Shown piece by piece: positions 7,739 to 15,154 of a DNA stretch of 19,948 nucleotides. Position 1 is the stretch's first letter. The number at the start of each line of letters is the position of its first letter. Source of the DNA: Ruminococcus sp. UBA3280 (GTDB taxonomy: Bacteria; Bacillota; Clostridia; Oscillospirales; Ruminococcaceae); the NCBI GenBank assembly GCA_002362175.1, contig DETU01000102.1:1-19948 (forward strand). Direction: 5' to 3'. The notes under the pieces were generated by a model that worked only from the letters and a program-made list of their open reading frames with translations, ran no database searches and was not told where the DNA came from. Made by a program: the position numbers and the translations under genes.

Positions 7739-7767
7739 TTGTCAATCAGTCATATGTGACATATAAT
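7739..7767 (+). promoter_or_regulatory. Strong upstream promoter with overlapping perfect palindrome
   Basis: TTGTCA (7739-7744), a 17-bp spacer and a consensus TATAAT (7762-7767) form a convincing sigma-A promoter. The perfect 13-bp palindrome ATATGT-G-ACATAT (7752-7764) covers the spacer and part of the -10, which is a typical repressor position. A transcript from here would have a leader of about 375 nt before fumC, or would be a separate small RNA. No terminator or credible small ORF follows. Confidence 0.55.
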
Positions 7768-7964
7768 TATTTGAATCTGAATATTCTTTTTTTATATGTC
7801 AGTCAACATACATAATATGTTACTTATTTGCATATTTATCTTTTTATTACAGCTTAATCTGTGAAAAATACTATAATCATACATGGTGCGGTACTTTCAG
7901 TTTAAGTAAACCATACGCAACAAAACAGCTTTTTTATGTATAGCGGTATTCATATGACATATAA
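7751..7964 (+). repeat. Two copies of a palindromic CATATG(TG)ACATATAA element 200 bp apart
   Basis: CATATGTGACATATAA at 7751-7766 and CATATGACATATAA at 7951-7964 differ only by a TG insertion, and each is centred on an inverted repeat (7752-7764 and 7952-7962). The pair may be operator sites for one regulator of the downstream operon. In AT-rich DNA chance similarity is possible. Confidence 0.4.
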
Positions 7965-7996
7965 CTTTATGTATTTCTGATGATGTTCAGAATTTA

Positions 7997-8014
7997 TTGT
8001 TAATATTATATCAA
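7997..8014 (+). promoter_or_regulatory. Candidate Rex operator upstream of the fumC-hdr-flx operon
   Basis: TTGTTAATATTATATCAA matches the Clostridia Rex pattern TTGTTAA-N4-TTAACAA with a perfect left half and 5 of 7 positions in the right half, at the exact 18-bp length. It lies about 30 bp upstream of the -35 of the proximal promoter and downstream of the distal promoter at 7739. A bound Rex could block transcription from the distal promoter as a roadblock and perhaps affect the proximal one. A further inverted repeat GAATAT-CA-ATATTC (8020-8033) is adjacent. Confidence 0.45.
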
Positions 8015-8044
8015 TATCTGAATATCAATATTCTTAAACTACAT

Positions 8045-8073
8045 TTGAATTTATTCTGACTTACTGTTATACT
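8045..8073 (+). promoter_or_regulatory. Proximal promoter of the fumC-hdr-flx-fumarate reductase operon
   Basis: TTGAAT (8045-8050) and TATACT (8068-8073) are separated by 17 bp, with an expected transcription start near 8080 and a leader of about 70 nt. The leader begins with a perfect 7-bp inverted repeat, AAAACGT (8089-8095) and ACGTTTT (8101-8107), around a 5-nt loop. This could be a downstream operator or a 5' stabilising stem-loop. Confidence 0.6.
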
Positions 8074-8148
8074 TATTATTGTATGAGAAAAACGTATCAG
8101 ACGTTTTAAAAATTAAAAAAATAAAACCAATATGGAGTGTATATATTA

Positions 8149-9525
8149 ATGGAATATCGTATTGAACACGACTCTATGGGCGAGGTTAAAGTTCCTGCCG
8201 ACAAGTACTGGGCAGCACAGACAGAAAGAAGTCATGAAAACTTCCTTATAGGCGTAGGTATCGAAACTATGCCGAGGGAAATCACACACGCTTTCGGAAT
8301 CCTTAAAAAGGCTGCTGCTATCGCAAATCATGCCGTTAAACCCGAAAGAATGACCGAAGAAAAACTTAATGTAATCTCTCAGGCTTGCGACGAAGTTATG
8401 AGCGGTTCTTTAAATGAACATTTTCCTCTCGTCGTATGGCAAACAGGAAGCGGTACTCAGTCAAACATGAATGCAAATGAAGTTATCGCCAACAGAGGTA
8501 ACGAAATCGCAGGTGCAAAGCTTTTGCACCCCAATGATGACATCAACATGAGTCAGTCGTCAAATGATACTTTCCCGACTGCAATGCATATCGCTGCTGT
8601 TATTGCCGTTGAGGACAAAGTCATTCCGGCTGTCGATACTCTTATTGATACTTTTAAAAGACTTGAAGAAGAAAATGAGGGCATCGTAAAGAGCGGTCGT
8701 ACTCATCTTCAGGACGCAACCCCTATCAAGTTCTCTCAGGAAATAAGCGGTTGGAGAGCTTCTCTTGAAAAGGACAGAAAAATGCTCCTTTCTGCTGTTG
8801 AAGAACTCCGTGAACTCGCTCTCGGCGGTACGGCAGTAGGTACGGGTCTTAACGCTCCCGCAGGTTTCGCTGAAAAGGCTGCCGAAGCTATAAGTGAAAT
8901 TTCAGGCAAGAAGTTTGTTACTGCTCCAAACAAGTTCCATTCACTTACTTCAAAGGACGAAATCGTATTTGCTCATGGTGCTTTAAAGGCTCTTGCCGCT
9001 GATATGATGAAGATTGCCAACGACGTAAGATGGCTTGCATCAGGTCCACGTGACGGTCTCGGTGAAATCTTTATACCCGAAAATGAACCCGGTTCATCAA
9101 TCATGCCCGGCAAGGTTAATCCGACACAGTGTGAGCAGGTTACAATGGTTGCTGTTCAGGTAATGGGCAATGATGTTGCCGTTGGTATGGCTGCTTCTCA
9201 GGGTAATTTTGAACTTAATGTATTTATGCCCGTATGTGCTTATAATTTCCTCCAGTCCGCACGTCTGCTTGCTGAATCAATCATTTCATTCAACAAGAAC
9301 TGTGCTGTGGGAATAAAGGCAAACAAGGAAAAAATGCACCACAATCTTCACAATTCCCTTATGCTCGTTACCGCTCTTAATCCCTATATCGGTTATGAAA
9401 ACGCTGCCAAGACTGCAAAAAAAGCTTTCAAAGACAATATTTCCCTTAAAGAAGCCTGTGTTGAACTCGGTTTCCTTACGGCTGAACGTTTTGACGAAGT
9501 TTTCCACCCCGAAGAAATGGCATAA
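8149..9525 (+). CDS. fumC: Fumarate hydratase, class II
   Basis: Interconverts malate and fumarate without an iron-sulfur cluster. I choose the ATG at 8149 (458 residues), since GGAG at 8134-8137 is then a usable SD; an in-frame GTG at 8137 lies inside that SD and is unlikely. Family motifs are GSGTQSNMN (100-108), SSNDTFPTAM (137-146), the catalytic GRTHLQDA (183-190, His186) and the signature GSSIMPGKVNP (315-325) carrying the mobile-loop serine. Sequence and length are those of fumarases rather than aspartase. As the first gene of the operon, 24 bp before hdrB, it probably runs in the malate-to-fumarate direction and supplies substrate to the reductase encoded at the operon's end. Confidence 0.95.
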   Translation: MEYRIEHDSMGEVKVPADKYWAAQTERSHENFLIGVGIETMPREITHAFGILKKAAAIANHAVKPERMTEEKLNVISQACDEVMSGSLNEHFPLVVWQTGSGTQSNMNANEVIANRGNEIAGAKLLHPNDDINMSQSSNDTFPTAMHIAAVIAVEDKVIPAVDTLIDTFKRLEEENEGIVKSGRTHLQDATPIKFSQEISGWRASLEKDRKMLLSAVEELRELALGGTAVGTGLNAPAGFAEKAAEAISEISGKKFVTAPNKFHSLTSKDEIVFAHGALKALAADMMKIANDVRWLASGPRDGLGEIFIPENEPGSSIMPGKVNPTQCEQVTMVAVQVMGNDVAVGMAASQGNFELNVFMPVCAYNFLQSARLLAESIISFNKNCAVGIKANKEKMHHNLHNSLMLVTALNPYIGYENAAKTAKKAFKDNISLKEACVELGFLTAERFDEVFHPEEMA

Positions 9526-9549
9526 ATTTAACAGAAAGGAAGCGTACTA

Positions 9550-10347
9550 ATGAATACCTTCACGTATTATCCCGGCTGTACGCTCAGAACCAAAGCAAAA
9601 GACCTTGACGCTTATGCAAGGGCTTCTGCCGAAGCTCTCGGAATCACTCTCGAAGAACCTGAGAACTGGCAGTGCTGCGGTGGTGCTTACACTACAGCCA
9701 AAGATGAAATTGCTACAAAGCTTTCTGCGGTAAGAACTCTCAATGCCGCAAAAGAAGCAGGCAGACCTCTTATAACAGTCTGCTCCGCCTGTCACAACGT
9801 TATAAAGCAGACCAATTACGATATTTCCAACGATGAGGAAATGGCTGCAAAGGTAAACAATTACCTCAAGCTTGATGAGGCTTATACAGGAGAAACCACT
9901 GTTTACCATTATCTTGAAATGCTCCGTGACGTTGTTGGTTTTGACAACCTCAAAAAGAAAGTAGTAAATCCTTTCAAAGGAAAGAAAATTGCTGCATATT
10001 ACGGTTGTCTGCTTCTCCGTCCCGGCAAGGCTCTTGCTATGGACGACCCCGAAAATCCTTCCATTATGGAGGACTTTATAAAGGCTATCGGCGGTACTCC
10101 CGTTATTTACGCACAGCGTAACGAATGCTGTGGTGGTTACATAACTATGGAGGACAAAGCTCAGGCTTCAAAGAGAAGTGCAAAGGTTATGGATTCCGCT
10201 CAGGAACAGGGTGCAGACATGATTATCACTGCTTGTCCGCTCTGTCTTTACAACCTGAAAAAAAATTCAGGTTCAGACCTTCCCGTTTATTACTTCACTG
10301 AACTTCTTGCCGAAGCTCTCGGATTAAAGGAGGCTAATAATGAATAA
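9550..10347 (+). CDS. hdrB: Heterodisulfide reductase subunit B-like protein (two CCG domains)
   Basis: A 265-residue protein with two complete CCG domains, each able to hold a noncubane [4Fe-4S] cluster. The first is Cys10, Cys42-Cys43, Cys78 and Cys81; the second is Cys153, Cys193-Cys194, Cys229 and Cys232. In methanogens HdrB carries the CoM-S-S-CoB active site. In bacterial Flx-Hdr complexes it passes electrons to the high-potential acceptor. Both cysteine sets are intact, so the clusters are probably functional. The downstream fumarate reductase iron-sulfur subunit lacks the CCG domain found in methanogen TfrB, so this HdrB may serve as the detached equivalent and electron link. SD AGAAAGGAAG precedes the ATG, and the end overlaps hdrC by 8 bp. 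Confidence 0.9.
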   Translation: MNTFTYYPGCTLRTKAKDLDAYARASAEALGITLEEPENWQCCGGAYTTAKDEIATKLSAVRTLNAAKEAGRPLITVCSACHNVIKQTNYDISNDEEMAAKVNNYLKLDEAYTGETTVYHYLEMLRDVVGFDNLKKKVVNPFKGKKIAAYYGCLLLRPGKALAMDDPENPSIMEDFIKAIGGTPVIYAQRNECCGGYITMEDKAQASKRSAKVMDSAQEQGADMIITACPLCLYNLKKNSGSDLPVYYFTELLAEALGLKEANNE

Positions 10348-10723
10348 TAATCTCAAGGAACAGGTTCTCCGTTCCAGCGGTGTCAATGTCCTGAAATGTA
10401 TGCGTTGCGGTAAATGTTCAGGCACTTGTCCGTCATACGACGAGATGGAATATCATCCCCACCAGTTCGTATACATGGTTGAAAAAGGCGACATTGAAAC
10501 CCTTATGAATTCAAAATCAATTTATAAATGTCTTACCTGTTTTGCCTGTGTTGAAAGATGTCCGAGAAACGTTGAACCTGCCAAGGTTGTTGAGGCAGTA
10601 CGTCTTGCGGCAATTCGTAAGCAGGGTAATAATCATCTTATTGCCGACAACATTCCCGAAATGCTCGACGAAGATTTACCACAGCAGGCAATCGTTACGG
10701 CATTCAGAAAATACACCAAGTAA
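10340..10723 (+). CDS. hdrC: Heterodisulfide reductase subunit C-like ferredoxin
   Basis: A 127-residue cytoplasmic iron-sulfur protein with two [4Fe-4S] motifs. The first is Cys20, Cys23, Cys26 and Cys30 in CMRCGKCSGTCP; the second is Cys64, Cys67, Cys70 and Cys74 in CLTCFACVERCP. A helical C-terminus follows. This is the minimal HdrC layout, which wires HdrA to HdrB, with no extra domains. It starts within the last codons of hdrB (8-bp overlap), with an AAAGGAGG SD inside hdrB, and ends 12 bp before hdrA. The order B-C-A and tight spacing indicate a stoichiometric complex. Confidence 0.92.
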   Translation: MNNNLKEQVLRSSGVNVLKCMRCGKCSGTCPSYDEMEYHPHQFVYMVEKGDIETLMNSKSIYKCLTCFACVERCPRNVEPAKVVEAVRLAAIRKQGNNHLIADNIPEMLDEDLPQQAIVTAFRKYTK

Positions 10724-10735
10724 GGAGGAGATAAT

Positions 10736-12742
10736 ATGCAGAGAATAGGAGTATTTGTCTGTCACTGCGGTACGAATATCGCCGCAACGGTAGACGTTAA
10801 GGCTGTTGCAGAGGCTCTCAGTCATGAACCGGGAGTAGTTATCTCTCAGGAATATCAGTATATGTGTTCTGAAGCCGGTCAGAATCTTGTCAAGGACGCT
10901 ATAAAGGAATACAACCTTACAGGTGTTGTTGTATGTTCATGTTCACCACGTATGCATGAAAATACTTTCAGAAAGGCTGCCGCTTCCGCAGGACTTAATC
11001 CGTATCTCGTTGAAATCGCAAACATAAGAGAACAGTGTTCATGGATTCACAAGGACATCGCTACTGCTACAGAAAAGGCTGTAATTCTCGGTAAAGCCGC
11101 TATAGCCAAAGTTCACCTCAATACACCTCTTACAGCAGGTGAAAGCCCTGTTGCAAAAAGAGCGTTGGTAATCGGCGGTGGTATTGCAGGTATTCAGACG
11201 GCTCTTGATATTGCAGAAGCAGGTTTTGAAGTTGATATTGTAGAAAAGGAAGCTACTATCGGCGGTAAAATGGCTCAAATTGACAAGACTTTCCCAACTC
11301 TTGACTGTGCTGCCTGTATCCTTACACCTAAAATGGTTGAGGCTTTGCAGAATGAAAAAATCACTATTCACTCTTACAGTGAAGTAAGTGCGGTAAAGGG
11401 ATTTGTAGGTAACTTCACCGCTACCATAAAGAAAAAGAGACGTTTTGTTGATGAGACAAAGTGTACAGGCTGTGGACTTTGTACAGAAGCCTGTCCTATG
11501 AAGAAAGTACCTAACGCTTTCAATCTCGGTCTCAATAACAGAAGTGCCATTTATATTCCGTTTGCACAGGCTGTACCTAAGGTTGCTACAATTGACCCGA
11601 ATTACTGTCTGAAGCTCCGCAAGGGCGATGTTAACGACAAGGTCTGCGGTAAGTGTGCAGAAGCTTGTACGGCAGGTGCTATCAACTATCATCAGCAGGA
11701 CGAATATATTGAACAGAAATACGGTGCAATCGTTGTTGCAACAGGCTTTAATCCGATTAATCTTGACAAGTATGATGAGTTTGCATATAATCAGTGTCCT
11801 GATGTTGTTACATCTCTCGAACTTGAAAGACTTATGAACGCAGCAGGTCCTAACGGCGGTACACTTCTCAGACCGTCCGACAAGACTCACCCGCACAAGA
11901 TTGTTTTCGTACAGTGTGTAGGTTCAAGATGCGACGACAGCAAGGGTAAGCCTTACTGTTCAAAAATCTGCTGTATGTACACCGCTAAGCACGCTATGCT
12001 TATACGTGAAAAATATCCCGATACAGAGGTTTATGTATTCTACATAGATGTACGTACTCCCGGTAAGAACTTTGATGAATTTTACCGCAGAGCCGTTGAA
12101 CAGTACAATGTTCATTATATAAAGGGTATGGTAGGCAAGGTTACTCCAAAGGCTGACGGTACTATAGACGTTCAGGCTTCCGACCTTCTTTCAAACGAAC
12201 AGCTTCACATTGACGCTGACATGGTCGTTCTTGCAACTGCTATCGAACCTGACAAGACTGCACGTCCGCTTGCTACAATGCTTACAACACAAATGGATAC
12301 GAACGATTTCTTTACAGAAGCTCATGCTAAGCTCCGTCCTGTTGAAAGTGCAACTGCTGGCATCTTCCTTTCAGGTGCTTGTCAGGGTCCTAAGGATATT
12401 CCTGAAACTGTTGCACAGGCAAGTGCCGCTGCTTCAAAGGCTATCGGTCTGCTTGTAAAAGACAGCATAACCTGCAACCCGTGCGTTGCTCATTCAAACG
12501 AACTTATGTGTAACGGCTGTTCAGCTTGTGAAAAGGTTTGTCCTTATGGTGCTATCACTTATCAGGACAAGGAATTCAGAATGCCCGACCGTACAACCGC
12601 TATCAGACGTGTTGCAAACGTTAACCCTGCTGTATGTCAGGGCTGTGGTGCTTGTACAGTTGCTTGTCCGTCGGGTGCTATGGACCTTAACGGCTTCTCT
12701 AACAGTCAGATTATGGCGGAGGTAGACGCAATATGCAAGTAA
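10736..12742 (+). CDS. hdrA: Heterodisulfide reductase subunit A-like, electron-bifurcating flavoprotein
   Basis: HdrA carries the bifurcating FAD in Hdr complexes. The 668-residue protein shows the family domains in order. An N-terminal cluster domain has Cys9, Cys11, Cys44, Cys67, Cys69 and Cys101. The FAD-binding thioredoxin-reductase-like domain has GGGIAG (147-152) and the HdrA-typical segment FPTLDCAACILTPKM (186-200). An inserted ferredoxin region follows, with Cys243/246/249/253 plus Cys291/304/307/311. Two C-terminal [4Fe-4S] motifs complete it (Cys592/595/598/602 and Cys634/637/640/644). The inserted and C-terminal clusters are the expected exits towards ferredoxin and the Flx/MvhD input. 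A strong AAGGAGGAG SD is present, and the 3' end overlaps flxD by 10 bp. No selenocysteine codon or fused subunit is seen. Confidence 0.93.
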   Translation: MQRIGVFVCHCGTNIAATVDVKAVAEALSHEPGVVISQEYQYMCSEAGQNLVKDAIKEYNLTGVVVCSCSPRMHENTFRKAAASAGLNPYLVEIANIREQCSWIHKDIATATEKAVILGKAAIAKVHLNTPLTAGESPVAKRALVIGGGIAGIQTALDIAEAGFEVDIVEKEATIGGKMAQIDKTFPTLDCAACILTPKMVEALQNEKITIHSYSEVSAVKGFVGNFTATIKKKRRFVDETKCTGCGLCTEACPMKKVPNAFNLGLNNRSAIYIPFAQAVPKVATIDPNYCLKLRKGDVNDKVCGKCAEACTAGAINYHQQDEYIEQKYGAIVVATGFNPINLDKYDEFAYNQCPDVVTSLELERLMNAAGPNGGTLLRPSDKTHPHKIVFVQCVGSRCDDSKGKPYCSKICCMYTAKHAMLIREKYPDTEVYVFYIDVRTPGKNFDEFYRRAVEQYNVHYIKGMVGKVTPKADGTIDVQASDLLSNEQLHIDADMVVLATAIEPDKTARPLATMLTTQMDTNDFFTEAHAKLRPVESATAGIFLSGACQGPKDIPETVAQASAAASKAIGLLVKDSITCNPCVAHSNELMCNGCSACEKVCPYGAITYQDKEFRMPDRTTAIRRVANVNPAVCQGCGACTVACPSGAMDLNGFSNSQIMAEVDAICK

Positions 12743-13179
12743 ATGAAAATAAAGAATTTCAGCCGCTGATTGTCGCATTCTGCTGCAACTGGTGTTCATA
12801 TGCAGGTGCTGATCTTTCAGGTACAAACAGACTGAATTATCCGACAAATGTTAAAATTATCAGAGTACCATGTTCATGCCGTGTAAATCCGATGTTCATT
12901 CTCAGGGCATTTCAGAAGGGTGCTGACGGAGTTATTCTCTGTGGCTGTCACCCCGGCGACTGTCACTATACATCGGGTAACTACTTCACAAGAAGAAGAA
13001 TGACACTTCTTTTCAGTATGCTTGATTTTCTCGGCATTGAACGTGACCGTACAAGAGTAGAATGGGTTTCCGCCGCAGAAGGTGCAAAGTTCGCCGCAAC
13101 TATGAACGAATTTACCGAAGCTGTAAAGAAACTCGGACCTAACCGCAGATTGGAGGATTTAAGATGCAGGAAGCAATAA
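12733..13179 (+). CDS. flxD: MvhD/FlxD-type [2Fe-2S] electron-transfer subunit
   Basis: This 148-residue protein belongs to the MvhD/FlxD family, which docks to HdrA and delivers electrons to it from a hydrogenase, formate dehydrogenase or the Flx NADH dehydrogenase. Conserved cysteines are CCNWC (17-21), PCSC (Cys47, Cys49) and CGCHPGDC (Cys70, Cys72, Cys76). No hydrogenase or formate dehydrogenase gene is nearby; AsrA/AsrB-like genes follow instead, which identifies it as FlxD rather than MvhD. It overlaps hdrA by 10 bp and the next gene by 16 bp, and a GGAGG SD sits within the hdrA end. It should bridge FlxABC to HdrA. Confidence 0.9.
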   Translation: MQVNENKEFQPLIVAFCCNWCSYAGADLSGTNRLNYPTNVKIIRVPCSCRVNPMFILRAFQKGADGVILCGCHPGDCHYTSGNYFTRRRMTLLFSMLDFLGIERDRTRVEWVSAAEGAKFAATMNEFTEAVKKLGPNRRLEDLRCRKQ

Positions 13180-14135
13180 TCAGCAAGGCAAAACAGCTTC
13201 TCGCAGACGGCACGGTTAACCGTGTTATCGGCTGGAAAAAAGGCGAATTTGCTTATGACATCACTCCGGCGATTTTTGAAAGTGCAGAAGAAATTGACGC
13301 AGATTTCGTATATGACGATTTCACCTCTGCAAACGTTTCAAAGTATCTCGTCAAGGAAAGCAAGAAAGAAGGAAAAATCCTCGCTTTCCTCAAACCCTGC
13401 GACACTTACAGCCTTAATCAGCTTATTAAGGAACACAGGGTTAACCGTGAAAATATATATGTTGTAGGTATTTCCGGCGACGGCAAGCTTGATGCCGAAA
13501 AAATAAAGGCTAAGGGAATCACCGGTATCACAGGCGTTAAAAAAGACGGCGACACACTTAAAATCAACACTGTTTACGGCGAAGAAACTATGCCCGTTGC
13601 CGAAGCTATGAGCAACAAGTGTCTCAGCTGTAAGAGCAAGAAGCACGTTATTTACGATGAACTTATAGGAGAGGACGGAGAAGTTATTGAGTCCGACCGT
13701 TTTGATATGGTTGAAAAGCTGGAAAACATGACTTCTCAGGAACGTTACGATTTCTGGAGAAACGAACTTTCAAAGTGTATCAGATGTAATGCGTGCAGAA
13801 ATGTTTGTCCTGCTTGTACCTGCGAAAACTGTGTATTTGATAATCCTGATTCAGCGGTTCAGAACAAGGCTGCTGCTGACAGTTTTGAGGAAAATATGTT
13901 CCACATTATCCGTGCTTTCCACGTTGCAGGAAGATGTACAGACTGCGGTGAATGTTCAAGAGTATGTCCTCAGAATATTCCGCTTCATCTCCTCAACAGA
14001 AAGTTTATCAAGGATATAAATTCACTTTACGGTGAATATCAGGCAGGAGCAGATACTATTTCAAAAGCTCCTCTCAATGATTATACACAGGATGACTGCG
14101 AAGCAAGTATCGTTCATGAAAGGGGTGTTGAGTAA
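13164..14135 (+). CDS. flxC: Flx iron-sulfur subunit, FrhB/FdhB-like N-terminus with dicluster ferredoxin domain
   Basis: A 323-residue iron-sulfur protein. The first 150 residues resemble the coenzyme F420 hydrogenase beta-like module, with the FLKPCDTYSLNQL stretch at 75-87. A CLSC pair follows (Cys153, Cys156). The C-terminal dicluster domain has Cys205/208/211/215 and Cys258/261/264/268, with additional Cys218, Cys220 and Cys223 between. It corresponds to one of the two AsrA-like FlxB/FlxC subunits in Desulfovibrio and Clostridia flx operons. Which of the pair is B or C is inferred from order, which is the reverse of flxABCD-hdrABC. It starts inside flxD, and its stop shares one base with the next start. 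It likely relays electrons from FlxA to FlxD. An F420-dependent role is unlikely in this organism. Confidence 0.75.
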   Translation: MQEAIISKAKQLLADGTVNRVIGWKKGEFAYDITPAIFESAEEIDADFVYDDFTSANVSKYLVKESKKEGKILAFLKPCDTYSLNQLIKEHRVNRENIYVVGISGDGKLDAEKIKAKGITGITGVKKDGDTLKINTVYGEETMPVAEAMSNKCLSCKSKKHVIYDELIGEDGEVIESDRFDMVEKLENMTSQERYDFWRNELSKCIRCNACRNVCPACTCENCVFDNPDSAVQNKAAADSFEENMFHIIRAFHVAGRCTDCGECSRVCPQNIPLHLLNRKFIKDINSLYGEYQAGADTISKAPLNDYTQDDCEASIVHERGVE

Positions 14136-15154
14136 TGCTTAAAATATCTCTCGAAAATCTTGATAAGCTTTTTGATGCTGTAGCTGAAAAACAAACTCTT
14201 TATATTCCCGCTGACCGTGAGGACGGTGCGTCAGAGTATAAGAAGTATGAATCAGGAATGAAACTCAGCAAAAATCTCAATACACTCCGCAGTGCAAAGG
14301 ACTTTTTCTTCCCGCAGACTGAAAATCTCGCTGACTTCAAAATGGAAGGCAAGAAGATTGAAGTTATTGATATACGTGAAGAATCAGAAGATTTTGTTGT
14401 GTTTGGCGTTCGTGCGTGCGATGCAAGAAGCTTTACTATTCTTGACAAGGTTTTTCTCAGCGAACCCGTTGACAGCTACTATAAAAACCGCCGTGACCAC
14501 GGTACTATCGTAACTATGGCTTGTACAAAGCCGGCTGAAACATGTTTCTGCGGAACTTTCGGCATTGACCCGACTGCTCCCGAAGGTGACGCTGCTTGCT
14601 GGTCTGACGGTGAAAACCTCTTTATTCAGGCTAACAACGAAAAAGGTCAGGCATTTATTGATTCCGTCGCTTCTCTCCTTGAGGACGGCGACACATCAAA
14701 GCTTGACGAAGTAAAGGCTAAAGCTAAGGAAATACTCGGAAAGCTTCCGCTTGCAAATCTTTCAACCGAATCATTCGGTGGTGATACGCTTATGGAACAC
14801 TTCAAATCTGAAAAGTGGGCTGAACTTTCTGAAAGCTGTCTCGGCTGTGGTACTTGTACATTCGTATGTCCTACCTGTCAGTGCTATGATATAAAGGACT
14901 TCAATACAGGTCATGAAATCAAGCGTTTCAGATGCTGGGACTCCTGTATGTATTCCGATTTTACAAAGATGGCACACGGTAATATCCGTAACTCTCAGCT
15001 TGAACGTTTCCGTCAGAGATTCATGCACAAGCTGGTCTATTTCCCTTCAAACAATAACGGCGAATTCGGTTGTGTAGGCTGTGGAAGATGTCTCTCCAAG
15101 TGTCCTGTTTCCATGAATATCGTCAAGGTAATGAAAGCATTGGAGGTTAAGTAA
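14135..15154 (+). CDS. flxB: Flx iron-sulfur subunit, anaerobic sulfite reductase A-like dicluster protein
   Basis: A 339-residue homologue of AsrA, the electron-transfer subunit of anaerobic sulfite reductase. The N-terminal half contains FGVRACDARSFTILD (90-104) and a CFC motif (Cys137, Cys139), typical of the AsrA family. The C-terminal dicluster domain has Cys235/238/241/245 and Cys313/316/319/323, with extra Cys248, Cys250, Cys267 and Cys271. The siroheme subunit AsrC is absent and HdrABC-FlxD are encoded alongside, so this is an Flx component rather than sulfite reductase. Its start shares one base with the preceding stop (TAATG), and its own stop does the same with flxA, which implies coupled translation of equal amounts. 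Confidence 0.82.
   Translation: MLKISLENLDKLFDAVAEKQTLYIPADREDGASEYKKYESGMKLSKNLNTLRSAKDFFFPQTENLADFKMEGKKIEVIDIREESEDFVVFGVRACDARSFTILDKVFLSEPVDSYYKNRRDHGTIVTMACTKPAETCFCGTFGIDPTAPEGDAACWSDGENLFIQANNEKGQAFIDSVASLLEDGDTSKLDEVKAKAKEILGKLPLANLSTESFGGDTLMEHFKSEKWAELSESCLGCGTCTFVCPTCQCYDIKDFNTGHEIKRFRCWDSCMYSDFTKMAHGNIRNSQLERFRQRFMHKLVYFPSNNNGEFGCVGCGRCLSKCPVSMNIVKVMKALEVK

Noticed and set aside
7796..7864. 22-codon hydrophobic ORF in the intergenic leader before fumC
   Set aside because: No ribosome binding site and no regulatory codon run; expected by chance in AT-rich DNA.
8137..8148. GTG start four codons upstream of the fumarase ATG
   Set aside because: It lies within the only SD-like sequence (GGAG, 8134-8137) and has no SD of its own; the ATG at 8149 has correct spacing and the usual fumarase N-terminus.
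11039..11896. Long minus-strand open frame (285 codons) opposite hdrA
   Set aside because: It is a shadow of the hdrA codon pattern: cysteine- and serine-rich, no SD, no recognisable domain, while the plus-strand frame has full HdrA motifs.
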